Shown in pieces: positions 29,423-36,942 of a DNA stretch of 64,000 bases. The stretch spans positions 62,001 through 126,000 of the forward strand of contig NZ_CP091510.1 in assembly GCF_022870905.1 (NCBI RefSeq), in the 5' to 3' direction. The first letter of the stretch is position 1; every line of letters starts with the position of its first letter. Both the position numbers and the translations under genes were made by a program. Origin of the DNA: Neisseria arctica. GTDB taxonomy: Bacteria; Pseudomonadota; Gammaproteobacteria; Burkholderiales; Neisseriaceae. The notes beneath the pieces are model-generated. The model did not search any database. It was not told the origin of the DNA and saw nothing but the letters and a program-made list of their open reading frames with translations.

Positions 29423-30226
29423 ATGAGTACACCTTTCATCGAAATGTCTGATGTTGCCTTCGGCTACGGCAGCCGAACTATCCTAAACAATGTCAATTTC
29501 AGCATTGAACAGGGTAATTTTGCCGCTATTATGGGCGGATCGGGCAGCGGTAAAACCACTCTGATGCGGCTGATTACCGGCCAACTGCATCCGCAGCGCG
29601 GCAGGGTGTTGGTGGAAGGTAAAGATTTGGCGCGTCTGAACCCGGCAGAATTGTACGAGCACCGCCGCCGTATGGGCGTGTTGTTTCAGCATGGCGCTTT
29701 ATTTACCGATTTATCAGTGTTTGATAACGTGGCATTTCCGATGCGCGAGCTTACTAAGCTGCCGGAACCCGTTATCCGTGATTTGGTTGTGTTGAAGCTC
29801 AATGCCGTCGGTTTGCGCGGGGTGGAAAAATTAATGCCCTCGGAGCTTTCGGGCGGTATGGCGCGCCGTGTGGCATTGGCGCGCACGATTGCCCTTGATC
29901 CCGAAATTATGCTGTATGACGAACCGTTTACCGGTTTGGATCCGATTTCTCTAGGCGTTATCGCCCATTTGATCAGCCGAATCAACAAAGCTTTGCGCTC
30001 TACCAGCGTTATGGTTACGCATGATATCGAGCAATCGCTGAAAATCGTGAACCAAGTGATTTTTCTGGCACACGGAGAAGTGGTGTTTTCCGGCAGCCCT
30101 GAAGAAATGCGCGAGTTGGATTCGCCATGGGTTAACCAGTTTGTCGGAGGTTTACCCAACGGGCCAGTGGCTTTCCGCTACCCTGCAGAAACCACGCTGC
30201 AGCAAGACTTGTTCGGAACACAATAA
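29423..30226 (+). CDS. mlaF: Phospholipid transport ATPase MlaF
   Basis: 267 residues from the ATG at 29423 (a TTG two codons earlier is possible). It is the ABC ATPase of the inner-membrane MlaFEDB complex that moves phospholipids between the membranes. Walker A GGSGSGKT is at 38-45; the ABC signature LSGGMARRVALART and Walker B IMLYDEPFTGLDP follow, then the switch His in VMVTHDIEQS. The C-terminal tail after PWVNQFVGGLPNGPV is the MlaF extension that contacts MlaB. It is the first gene of a six-gene operon in the order F-E-D-C-B-A. Confidence 0.95.
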   Translation: MSTPFIEMSDVAFGYGSRTILNNVNFSIEQGNFAAIMGGSGSGKTTLMRLITGQLHPQRGRVLVEGKDLARLNPAELYEHRRRMGVLFQHGALFTDLSVFDNVAFPMRELTKLPEPVIRDLVVLKLNAVGLRGVEKLMPSELSGGMARRVALARTIALDPEIMLYDEPFTGLDPISLGVIAHLISRINKALRSTSVMVTHDIEQSLKIVNQVIFLAHGEVVFSGSPEEMRELDSPWVNQFVGGLPNGPVAFRYPAETTLQQDLFGTQ

Positions 30227-30308
30227 AACTTCAGGCGGCCTCATTTTTGAATGTGCATAAATTTTTAGAAGGCCGTTTGAACAGCAACAATCCTAATTTA
30301 AGCAAAAT

Positions 30309-31085
30309 ATGAATTTTATCCAAACCATCGGACAACGCAGCCTCGGTTTTATTCAGGAATTAGGCAGTGTTTGTTTGTTTCTTCTGCAGATTTTGGCGAA
30401 ATCCGGCACCGTATTGACCCGGTTCCGCCTCTCGGTTCGCCAAATGTATTTTGCCGGCGTTTTGTCCGTATTGATTATCGCCGTATCGGGCTTGTTTGTC
30501 GGCATGGTATTGGGTTTGCAGGGCTATACCCAGCTGGCCAAGTTCAAATCCGCCGATATTTTAGGCTATATGGTAGCCGCCAGCTTATTGCGTGAACTGG
30601 GGCCGGTATTGGCGGCGATTTTATTTGCCAGTAGCGCGGGTGGGGCGATGACGAGTGAAATCGGCTTGATGAAAACCACCGAACAACTCGAGGCTATGAA
30701 TGTGATGGCTGTAAATCCGGTTTCACGGGTGGTTGTACCGCGCTTTTGGGCAGGTGTGGTTTCCATGCCTTTGTTAGCCTCGGTATTTAATGTGGCCGGC
30801 ATTTACGGTGCTTATTTGGTCGGAGTGCAGTGGTTAGGCTTGGACAGCGGTATTTTCTGGACACAAATGCAGAACAATATCAGCTTCGGCTATGATGTAC
30901 TCAACGGCCTGATCAAATCGGTGTGTTTCGGTATTGCGGTTACTTTAATTGCCGTTTATCAGGGTTTTCACTGTGTACCGACTTCCGAAGGTATCCTACG
31001 GGCCAGCACCCGTACCGTGGTTTCTTCCGCGCTGACTGTGTTGGCAATCGATTTTATTTTAACGGCATTGATGTTTACCGAGTAA
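30309..31085 (+). CDS. mlaE: Phospholipid transport permease MlaE
   Basis: 258 residues of the MlaE/YrbE permease family with five or six membrane segments. Typical blocks are RQMYFAGVLSVLIIAVSGLFVGMVLGLQ, split by the interfacial helix, then LLRELGPVLAAILFASSAGGAMTSEIG, which holds the coupling helix to MlaF. MlaE forms the membrane dimer under the MlaD ring. It lies 82 bases after mlaF, with a diverged uptake sequence between, and 4 bases before mlaD. Confidence 0.95.
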   Translation: MNFIQTIGQRSLGFIQELGSVCLFLLQILAKSGTVLTRFRLSVRQMYFAGVLSVLIIAVSGLFVGMVLGLQGYTQLAKFKSADILGYMVAASLLRELGPVLAAILFASSAGGAMTSEIGLMKTTEQLEAMNVMAVNPVSRVVVPRFWAGVVSMPLLASVFNVAGIYGAYLVGVQWLGLDSGIFWTQMQNNISFGYDVLNGLIKSVCFGIAVTLIAVYQGFHCVPTSEGILRASTRTVVSSALTVLAIDFILTALMFTE

Positions 31086-31089
31086 AACC

Positions 31090-31593
31090 ATGAAGAAAAG
31101 TGTTTTGGAATTTTGGGTGGGTTTGTTTGTATTGCTGGGCGTAGCCGCGGTCGGCTTTTTATCGTTTCGCGTAGCCGGCGGTAGTGCGGTTGCCGGTTCG
31201 GGGCAGACTTATACGGTTTATGCCGAATTTACCGATATCGGCGGTTTGAAAGTAAAAGCGCCGGTAAAAGCAGCGGGTGTATTGGTCGGCCGGGTCGGCA
31301 GTATTGAGCTGGATCCTCAAACTTATCAAGCCAAAGTTAGCCTGAATTTAGACAAGAAATATCCGTTCAGTACCGATGTGTCGGCCCAAATTCTGACTTC
31401 CGGACTTTTGGGCGAACAATATATCGGTTTGCTGCAGGGTGGTGATCCCGAAAACTTGGCCGATGGAGATACCATCAGCATGACCAGTTCGGCAATGGTG
31501 TTGGAAAATCTGATCGGTAAATTCATGACCAGCTTTACCGAAAAAAATGCCAAGCCGTCTGAAACCGATACAACAAACGGTGCGGCTGAATAA
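31090..31593 (+). CDS. mlaD: MCE-domain lipid-binding protein MlaD
   Basis: 167 residues. One N-terminal span (about 7-27) anchors a periplasmic MCE domain (about 39-117: YTVYAEFTDIGGLKVKAPVKAAGVLVG). MlaD forms a hexameric ring that passes lipids between MlaE and MlaC. The C-terminal tail contains an in-frame uptake sequence (31554-31563) encoding KPSET, so part of the tail sequence appears shaped by DUS content. Confidence 0.94.
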   Translation: MKKSVLEFWVGLFVLLGVAAVGFLSFRVAGGSAVAGSGQTYTVYAEFTDIGGLKVKAPVKAAGVLVGRVGSIELDPQTYQAKVSLNLDKKYPFSTDVSAQILTSGLLGEQYIGLLQGGDPENLADGDTISMTSSAMVLENLIGKFMTSFTEKNAKPSETDTTNGAAE

Positions 31594-31625
31594 GCCGTTC
31601 ACACACTAAACGAGAAGGAATAAAA

Positions 31626-32228
31626 ATGAAAAAATCTGCAATTATGAGCGCCTTGGGTATCGGCGTATTGAGTATCAGCATGGCGTTTGCGACACCTCAG
31701 CAGGCTGTCAGCCAAGTGCGTAATAACGCTACCGAAGTATTGAGCATTTTGAAAAATGCCAATGGCAGTAACGATGCCAGTATCCGCAAACAGGCCGAAA
31801 ACTATGCAATGCCTTACTTTGATTTCCAACGTATGACTGCGTTGGCAGTCGGTAATCCTTGGCGTCAGGCCAGCAATGCCCAAAAACAGGCGTTGACCCG
31901 CGAGTTTCAAACTTTGCTGATCCGTACCTATTCAGGCACTATGCTGAAGTTCAAAAACTCAAAAGTTACCATCAAAGATAATCCGGTTGTTAACCGCGGC
32001 GGTAAAGAAGTTATCGTCCGCGCCGAAATCGTTGCAGCAGGTGGCGGTAAACCTGTAAATATGGATTTCACCACTTATCAAAGCGGCAACCGTTACCGCG
32101 TATATAATGTGGCGGTAGAAGGTGCCAGTTTGGTAACCGTATACCGCAACCAATTCGGTGAAACAATTAAAAATAAAGGTATCGACGGCTTGATTGCAGA
32201 GTTGCGTGCCAAAAACGGCAGCCGCTAA
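31626..32228 (+). CDS. mlaC: Periplasmic phospholipid shuttle MlaC
   Basis: 200 residues. A cleavable signal peptide ends AFA (about residue 21). The mature MlaC/Ttg2D fold shows YFDFQRMTALAVGNPWRQAS, then FQTLLIRTYSGTML and a final VTVYRNQFGETIKNKGIDGLI. It ferries phospholipids between the outer-membrane MlaA complex and MlaD. A strong GAGAAGGA ribosome site precedes it, 32 bases after mlaD. Confidence 0.94.
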   Translation: MKKSAIMSALGIGVLSISMAFATPQQAVSQVRNNATEVLSILKNANGSNDASIRKQAENYAMPYFDFQRMTALAVGNPWRQASNAQKQALTREFQTLLIRTYSGTMLKFKNSKVTIKDNPVVNRGGKEVIVRAEIVAAGGGKPVNMDFTTYQSGNRYRVYNVAVEGASLVTVYRNQFGETIKNKGIDGLIAELRAKNGSR

Positions 32229-32230
32229 GC

Positions 32231-32506
32231 ATGAAAAGCGAATTGCACGACAACATTATCCGGTTAAGCGGTGATATCACGGTGAAAACTGTTGATCAAG
32301 CCGCATTCGGCCGCTTTGAGCAGCAATGCCGCCAAAGCGGCCTTGCCGGCATCGACTTGGGCAAAGTGGAAAAGGCCGATTCTGCCTGTCTGTCGCTTTT
32401 GGTTGCAGCTTTGCGCCAAAACCGTAACCTTGTTTTCCATAACCTTCCTGCTTCGGTACAAGCATTGTCCGAACTTTACGAAATCCAAGAGCAGGTTCAC
32501 GCATGA
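32231..32506 (+). CDS. mlaB: STAS-domain protein MlaB
   Basis: 91 residues. A small STAS domain with the typical IDLGKVEKADSACLSLLVAAL stretch; Ser (about 52) lies in the loop matching the regulatory Thr/Ser of E. coli MlaB. It binds MlaF and stabilises the inner-membrane complex. It starts 2 bases after mlaC stops and overlaps mlaA by four bases. Confidence 0.9.
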   Translation: MKSELHDNIIRLSGDITVKTVDQAAFGRFEQQCRQSGLAGIDLGKVEKADSACLSLLVAALRQNRNLVFHNLPASVQALSELYEIQEQVHA

Positions 32507-33417
32507 AAAAATCCACCTCAACCGCTTTGGCCGTGTTGGCTCTAGCCGCAGCTCAGCCCGCGCTGGCCCAAAGCAATCCTAATGATCCGTATGAAAGCTA
32601 CAACCGTTTCATGTTTAAAGTTAATGATACGGCCGATCATTACGTACTCGCTCCTGTAGCCCGCGGTTACCGCACCGTTACGCCGAAGCCTGTCCGGATG
32701 GGCGTAACCAATTTTTTTGATAATTTGCGAGATGTCGTCAGCTTTGGCAGCAATGTGTTGAGGCTTGATATCAAGCGGGCAAGTGAAGATTTGGTGCGTG
32801 TGGGTATTAATACGACTTTTGGTTTGGGCGGTTTGATTAATATTGCCGATGCGGGAGAAATACCCAACAATAAAAATACCTTGGGCGACACATTTGCCTC
32901 TTGGGGGTGGAAAAAAAGCAATTACTTCGTTTATCCGTTGATGGGGCCTTCAACTGTACGCGACAGCCTTGGTTCCACCGTGGCCGGTGTTTATTCTCCT
33001 CAAACCGCTGTATTCGATACCAATGCAGCTCGTTGGGGTGCCGTCGCACTTAATGCCGTGAATACCCGTGAGCGGATTTTGGACTTAACCGATAGTTTGG
33101 ATGAAGCCGCCATTGATAAGTACAGCTATACACGCGATCTGTATATGCGGATGCGTGCCCAACAGCTAGGTGTGCCGTTACCTCAAAACGAAGAGGACAA
33201 TATCGATATAGATGAGTTGGTAGACAATCCCGAATCAGCCGCATCTTCCGAATCGGATGTGCCCGTTGGTGAGCAGGTGCCGACAACTGAAAAGACCGCC
33301 GAATCCGAAGTACAATCGTGGCATGAAAGCAGTCTGATTAATGATCAACATCTGTATGGCGCGGAACAAAACGGCATCATGACCGTTTGGCAAACTGATG
33401 AGCGGTTGGCTTTTTAA
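32503..33417 (+). CDS. mlaA: Outer-membrane phospholipid channel MlaA (VacJ)
   Basis: 304 residues. The core (about 28-230) is clear MlaA: NDPYESYNRFMFKVND, FFDNLRDV, then GWKKSNYFVYPLMGPSTVRDS. MlaA removes phospholipids from the outer leaflet and hands them to MlaC. The signal peptide ends in ALAQSNP, a signal-peptidase-I site; there is no cysteine to make a lipobox, whereas E. coli MlaA is a lipoprotein. The C-terminus (about 225-304) is a long acidic, Ser/Glu-rich extension, likely disordered. The start overlaps the mlaB stop (ATGA), so the genes are translationally coupled. From memory, gonococcal MlaA was also described as lacking a lipobox; this is not verified here. Confidence 0.93.
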   Translation: MKKSTSTALAVLALAAAQPALAQSNPNDPYESYNRFMFKVNDTADHYVLAPVARGYRTVTPKPVRMGVTNFFDNLRDVVSFGSNVLRLDIKRASEDLVRVGINTTFGLGGLINIADAGEIPNNKNTLGDTFASWGWKKSNYFVYPLMGPSTVRDSLGSTVAGVYSPQTAVFDTNAARWGAVALNAVNTRERILDLTDSLDEAAIDKYSYTRDLYMRMRAQQLGVPLPQNEEDNIDIDELVDNPESAASSESDVPVGEQVPTTEKTAESEVQSWHESSLINDQHLYGAEQNGIMTVWQTDERLAF

Positions 33418-33476
33418 AACAGCTTGTAAAATAAAGAGTATGTATAGCTAAATTACCTTATTACCAGTTGTGCAGG

Positions 33477-33512
33477 ATGCCGTCTGAACATTTTTCAGAC
33501 GGCATATTTTCA
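33477..33512 (+). terminator. DUS hairpin terminator after the mla operon
   Basis: AT-type inverted uptake sequences; the stem is about 12 bp and is followed by ATTTTC. Confidence 0.82.
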
Positions 33513-33631
33513 TTGTAGAAATAGACGACAGATATTTATTTGACAGCCAACCGCGCAAACAGATGACGCGCCGCTGTTTTCGCATTATTATCTTATCCGT
33601 GAACAACCCGTTCTGCCTGAAGGAGACGATT

Positions 33632-33994
33632 ATGTATGAAGTTAACCGCAGCATGTTTTTGCTGATGCCGCTGGAACCGTTCTGGAACTGGCTGCAATCT
33701 TTGCCGGATATCGACCTTTCAGATATGTCGTTGGAAACATTGCAGGCAGATGCCAATGCTTATTTGGTGAATCCCTGTGATACGGCAGAAGAAGTATGGG
33801 CGGAAATCGAAGGCCGGTTCGAGGAAATTTTTGCTGCCGAATTGGCAGATTGGTGCGAAGATGAAAGCGAGTGGCCGGATTTGCATCCCGATATTTTCAA
33901 TGAATGGTTTGATATCCAGCTCTCGACTATTATTACCGATTTGTCGACCGAGCCTTTGGAGCGTGAAACCTTCCAAGCCTTTACCCTGAATTGA
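33632..33994 (+). CDS. Small acidic conserved protein of unknown function
   Basis: 120 residues from the ATG at 33632, which follows AAGGAG by a good distance; the longer open frame has no such site. It is very acidic and Trp-rich (FWNWL, WCEDESEWPDL, NEWFD). It has no signal peptide or membrane span, so it should be cytoplasmic. It starts MYEVNRSMFLLMPLEPFWNWL, and I recall similar short proteins in other proteobacteria, without a known function. Only seven bases separate it from the thioesterase gene, so the two are probably cotranscribed. Confidence 0.75.
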   Translation: MYEVNRSMFLLMPLEPFWNWLQSLPDIDLSDMSLETLQADANAYLVNPCDTAEEVWAEIEGRFEEIFAAELADWCEDESEWPDLHPDIFNEWFDIQLSTIITDLSTEPLERETFQAFTLN

Positions 33995-34001
33995 TAATTT
34001 T

Positions 34002-34415
34002 ATGAGCAAAGAAACCATTATCCGAGTGCGCGGCTATCATATGGACGGTTACGGCCATGTAAATAATGCCCGCTATCTGGAATTTCTAGAAGAAGCCCGT
34101 TGGGCATATTTCGAGCAACACAACCTGCTGCCGCTTTTACAGGGTGAAATGATGGTGGTGGCGCGCGTGGATATCCGTTACCGCCGCCCGTCAACGGCAG
34201 GTGATGAGTTGCGGGTAGAAAGCCGCATTATCGGATTGGAACCGCGTCAGGTATTGTTGCAGCAAAATATTGTACTGACAGACAGCGGCAAAAACGTAGT
34301 CGAAGCAGAGCTGACTTTGGTTCCGGTGAGTAGCGAAACCGGCCGGGCAACCGATATGAACGAAAATTTATTCCAAGCATTGCAAAAACTAACTGATAAC
34401 CAACCACCTGTATGA
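34002..34415 (+). CDS. Hotdog-fold acyl-CoA thioesterase (4HBT/YbgC type)
   Basis: 137 residues, a single hotdog domain. The active-site motif HMDGYGHVNNARYLEFLEEARW (about 13-34) fits 4-hydroxybenzoyl-CoA-thioesterase-like enzymes, with Asp15 as the likely catalytic acid, although the loop is somewhat longer than in YbgC. It should hydrolyse acyl-CoA; the chain length cannot be told. Its stop overlaps the start of the next gene (ATGA), and it follows the small acidic protein by seven bases, making a three-gene unit. Confidence 0.82.
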   Translation: MSKETIIRVRGYHMDGYGHVNNARYLEFLEEARWAYFEQHNLLPLLQGEMMVVARVDIRYRRPSTAGDELRVESRIIGLEPRQVLLQQNIVLTDSGKNVVEAELTLVPVSSETGRATDMNENLFQALQKLTDNQPPV

Positions 34416-34900
34416 AAAAAGTATTGTTTCCCCTTGTGGCGCTCATCGTAGCCGCTTTATTAGCCGTTGTATTATGGCCGAAAAACCATCCGGCCCCCAC
34501 TTTTTCATTGCAAAGTTTAGAAGGAAAAACGATAAGCAATGCCGATTTGCAGGGTAAGGTAACATTAATCAATTTTTGGTATCCTTCCTGCCCGGGCTGT
34601 GTCAGCGAAATGCCCAAACTGGTGAAAACCGCGCAGGATTATGCGGGTAAAGATTTTCAGATTTTGGCTATTTCCCAACCGTTTGACCCTTTAGATAGCG
34701 TTAAAAATTATGCTGCAAGCCGCGCATTACCATTTCAAGTGATGTACGATGAGGACGGTAGCGTAGGTAAAGCTTTCGGTACTCAGGTTTATCCTACTTC
34801 TGTGTTTGTCAACAAGCGGGGCGAGGTTTTGAAGACTTTTGTCGGCGAGCCTGATTTTGCCAAGTTGTATGAGGAAATCGATCGGGAATTGGCGAAGTAG
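34412..34900 (+). CDS. TlpA/ResA-like thioredoxin-fold protein
   Basis: 162 residues. An N-terminal membrane span (about 4-22) anchors a periplasmic thioredoxin domain. The redox motif CPGC (Cys60, Cys63) lies in FWYPSCPGCVSEMPKL, with the cis-Pro loop YPTSVFVN near residue 130. Such proteins reduce or exchange disulfides in apocytochromes or other periplasmic targets. The CPGC spacer differs from the CxPC of ResA and from the CGHC type of DsbA, so the partner is unknown. It is translationally coupled to the thioesterase. Confidence 0.83.
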   Translation: MKKVLFPLVALIVAALLAVVLWPKNHPAPTFSLQSLEGKTISNADLQGKVTLINFWYPSCPGCVSEMPKLVKTAQDYAGKDFQILAISQPFDPLDSVKNYAASRALPFQVMYDEDGSVGKAFGTQVYPTSVFVNKRGEVLKTFVGEPDFAKLYEEIDRELAK

Positions 34901-34917
34901 TTTTGGTGGAACTTTGC

Positions 34918-34953
34918 AAAATCAGGTCGGGTATATGCCCGGCCTGATTTTTT
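34918..34953 (+). terminator. Terminator after the TlpA-like gene
   Basis: AAATCAGG plus a GC-rich inner stem, mirrored by CCTGATTT and a T run. Not an uptake-sequence hairpin. Confidence 0.88.
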
Positions 34954-35042
34954 ATTGTGTATGGTTTACTACTAAATATAGGCTATGAGGTTTGTTTTTC
35001 TAGGACAAGCATAGCGGAGGTAGATGATAGTTTCATCTAAAT

Positions 35043-35076
35043 AAATGCCGTTTGAAATTTTCAGACGGCATTTTAT
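35043..35076 (+). terminator. DUS hairpin with one drifted arm
   Basis: The left arm is GCCGTTTGAA (one base off) and the right arm is a canonical inverted uptake sequence; a G:U pair keeps the stem. It is followed by TTTT. Confidence 0.65.
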
Positions 35077-35168
35077 GATGGTAAGAGGGAAATTGGTTGT
35101 GGCTTAAAACACCAAATGTTTTAAATAATAAATTGCTATTAAGGGGGAATGGGTATATTTATCAAATC

Positions 35169-35216
35169 AAAAAGTTTCAGACGGCTATTTATATAAATAG
35201 CCGTCTGAAACTTTTT
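35169..35216. terminator. 48-bp perfect palindrome with outward-order DUS
   Basis: Every base from 35169 to 35216 pairs with its mirror, from A5 at the left end to T5 at the right, with a TATA centre. The order is TTCAGACGGC then GCCGTCTGAA, the reverse of the usual Neisseria terminator hairpin. It lies 21 bases after the leftward M23 peptidase stop and can terminate both strands. Confidence 0.88.
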
Positions 35217-35237
35217 AGGCATACCGATACAAAGGTA

Positions 35238-36554
35238 TTAATCTACTTGGGCAACGGTTACCGGAAGGTTGCGTACGGCTGCCAAGGTATTGCTGGCTTG
35301 CTGTTGTTGTTTGCGGAAGGCTGCCATATTGATTTGATCGAGCTTCGGTGTCGGTAGGGCAACAGTGGTTGGGTTGACCGGTTGGCCGTTGATTCGGGCT
35401 TCATAGTGTAGATGAGGGCCGGTGGAACGACCGGTGCTGCCGACATAACCGATGATTTCGCCGGCGCGTACTTTGCCGCTGGCAGTAGAAAATGCGCTCA
35501 TGTGGGCATAGAGGGTTTCTACGCCGTTGCTATGGCGCAAAACAACAGTATTTCCGTAACCGCCCTGCCAGCCTTTGAAGGTTAATGTGCCGTCTGCCGG
35601 AGCCTTAATGGGTGTTCCGATTGGAGCGGCATAATCAATACCGGTATGCATTCTGACGGTGCGTAATACGGGATGGAAGCGAACGCCGTAAGGTGAGGAG
35701 ATGCGGCTGTAGGCTACGGGCTGTACACTGAAGTTTTCTTTTTGCTGCAGCGCCTTACCATTTTGGTCGTAGTAACTGCCGCCTTGGTCATCTTCTTGAC
35801 CGAAATAATAAGCCTGATAGGTTTTACCGTCTTTCACGATTTCGGCAGCCAAAATATCGCCGGTAGCCATCTCTTGGCCGCGGAAATAAAGGCTGTTGTA
35901 AAGCAAGCGGATGGTATCGCCGCTTTTGAGCGTGTTCAGATCAAAAAGATCAGCGAAAATCTCGCTTAAAGATTCGCGCACCTCCACCGGTATGCCGACT
36001 TGTGCCATCGCTCCGCGTGCAGAAGTACGGACAATCACCGAACGCAGTGAGGGCATGCTTTCCATCGGTAGTTCCGAAGCGGATGCCTGCCATTTGCCGT
36101 TTACTTTTTCGATGGCGACGAGGTTGCGCTCGCCGTTATCGTCGTCATTGAAAAACTGGATATCGGTAACGTCGCCGGTAGAGTCCAAACGCACACTAAT
36201 GGTTTGGCCTGCACGCAGCTGCTTGAGTTTGGTGTCGACAGGGCTTTTGGCCAATACTTGTTTGATGCTGGCGGCGGGTACGTTGAGGCGGTTCAATACT
36301 TCGGTGAGCGTATCTCCGGGGCGGACGGCTTCTTCCGTCCAATAACTGCCCTGATAGGTTCCGGCGTCGACGAAAACAGCCGGAAGTTCTTCCACTACAC
36401 GTTCAGCTTGGTAAAGGTTGGGTCGGGGCAACGGCTCGGTTACAGCGTAGGCTGTCATGATGCCGGATACGGGTAGCAAGATGCCTAGCAGCGACCAGCG
36501 TGTTGGTTTGTTATGCCAAAAGCGGCCTAAAAGATTAATCGTTTGTTTGGTCAC
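35238..36554 (-). CDS. M23 zinc metallopeptidase (MepM-like endopeptidase)
   Basis: 438 residues. An N-terminal signal anchor (about 19-38) is followed by a LysM-like/OapA-type region (about 74-125: EEAVRPGDTLTEVLNRLNV), a linker domain and a C-terminal LytM domain (about 285-395). Zinc ligands are His303 and Asp307 in MHTGIDYA and His383 in GPHLHYE, with the helper His351 in YAHM, so the enzyme looks active. It should cut peptide cross-links in the periplasm, allowing wall growth. It closely resembles the meningococcal protein NMB0315, as far as I recall. No activator gene is adjacent. Confidence 0.9.
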   Translation of the reverse strand: MTKQTINLLGRFWHNKPTRWSLLGILLPVSGIMTAYAVTEPLPRPNLYQAERVVEELPAVFVDAGTYQGSYWTEEAVRPGDTLTEVLNRLNVPAASIKQVLAKSPVDTKLKQLRAGQTISVRLDSTGDVTDIQFFNDDDNGERNLVAIEKVNGKWQASASELPMESMPSLRSVIVRTSARGAMAQVGIPVEVRESLSEIFADLFDLNTLKSGDTIRLLYNSLYFRGQEMATGDILAAEIVKDGKTYQAYYFGQEDDQGGSYYDQNGKALQQKENFSVQPVAYSRISSPYGVRFHPVLRTVRMHTGIDYAAPIGTPIKAPADGTLTFKGWQGGYGNTVVLRHSNGVETLYAHMSAFSTASGKVRAGEIIGYVGSTGRSTGPHLHYEARINGQPVNPTTVALPTPKLDQINMAAFRKQQQQASNTLAAVRNLPVTVAQVD

Positions 36555-36942
36555 TAAACTCTACTTCCATATTGGGCCGACGCGCAGGCAGCAGCAATAC
36601 GGGCGGCGGGTGCGGGTCGGTTGGTTATGCGGCAGCACGATTTGAGAGGTGCTGCCAAGCGGAATCGGTGCCGTATGTTTCAAACGGCAAAAGCAGCCCG
36701 ATAAATGGGCGGAGACTGCTATTATGGTGGCTATTGCCTTGATTTACACAGCAGTTTTCTGTTTTTTACATGAGTAAACAGTTTACCATAAAAGCTTAAG
36801 GCTGTATCGGAACAGCTCCTCAATGAAGCCTGATCCGTTAAATTCGACCTTCAAAACCGCAAGCGGTTCAGCGGTTTTTGCATAGGTGGTTTGCGGGAAT
36901 GCGCGTAAAATAACTGCTTTGTTTACCAACGGTGGATATGTG
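36555..36942. other. Divergent intergenic region with dyad, micro-ORF and hairpin
   Basis: 388 bases between the leftward M23 gene and the rightward RpfE-like gene. It holds a perfect dyad GTAAACAGTTTAC (36774-36786), a nine-codon open frame starting at 36770 (MSKQFTIKA) that overlaps the dyad, and a terminator-like hairpin at 36853-36879. No promoter boxes could be placed with confidence. Confidence 0.5.
36853..36879. terminator. Terminator-like hairpin upstream of the RpfE-like gene
   Basis: AAAACCGC / GCGGTTTT stem with a ten-base loop and a fifth T on the right. It would stop a rightward transcript begun within the intergenic region, so it may be an attenuator or the end of a small RNA. 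Confidence 0.5.

Larger units (their letters stand above)
34954..35237. other. Intergenic region with two further hairpins
   Basis: 284 bases between convergent genes, holding the hairpins at 35043-35076 and 35169-35216. No gene is seen. Confidence 0.6.
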
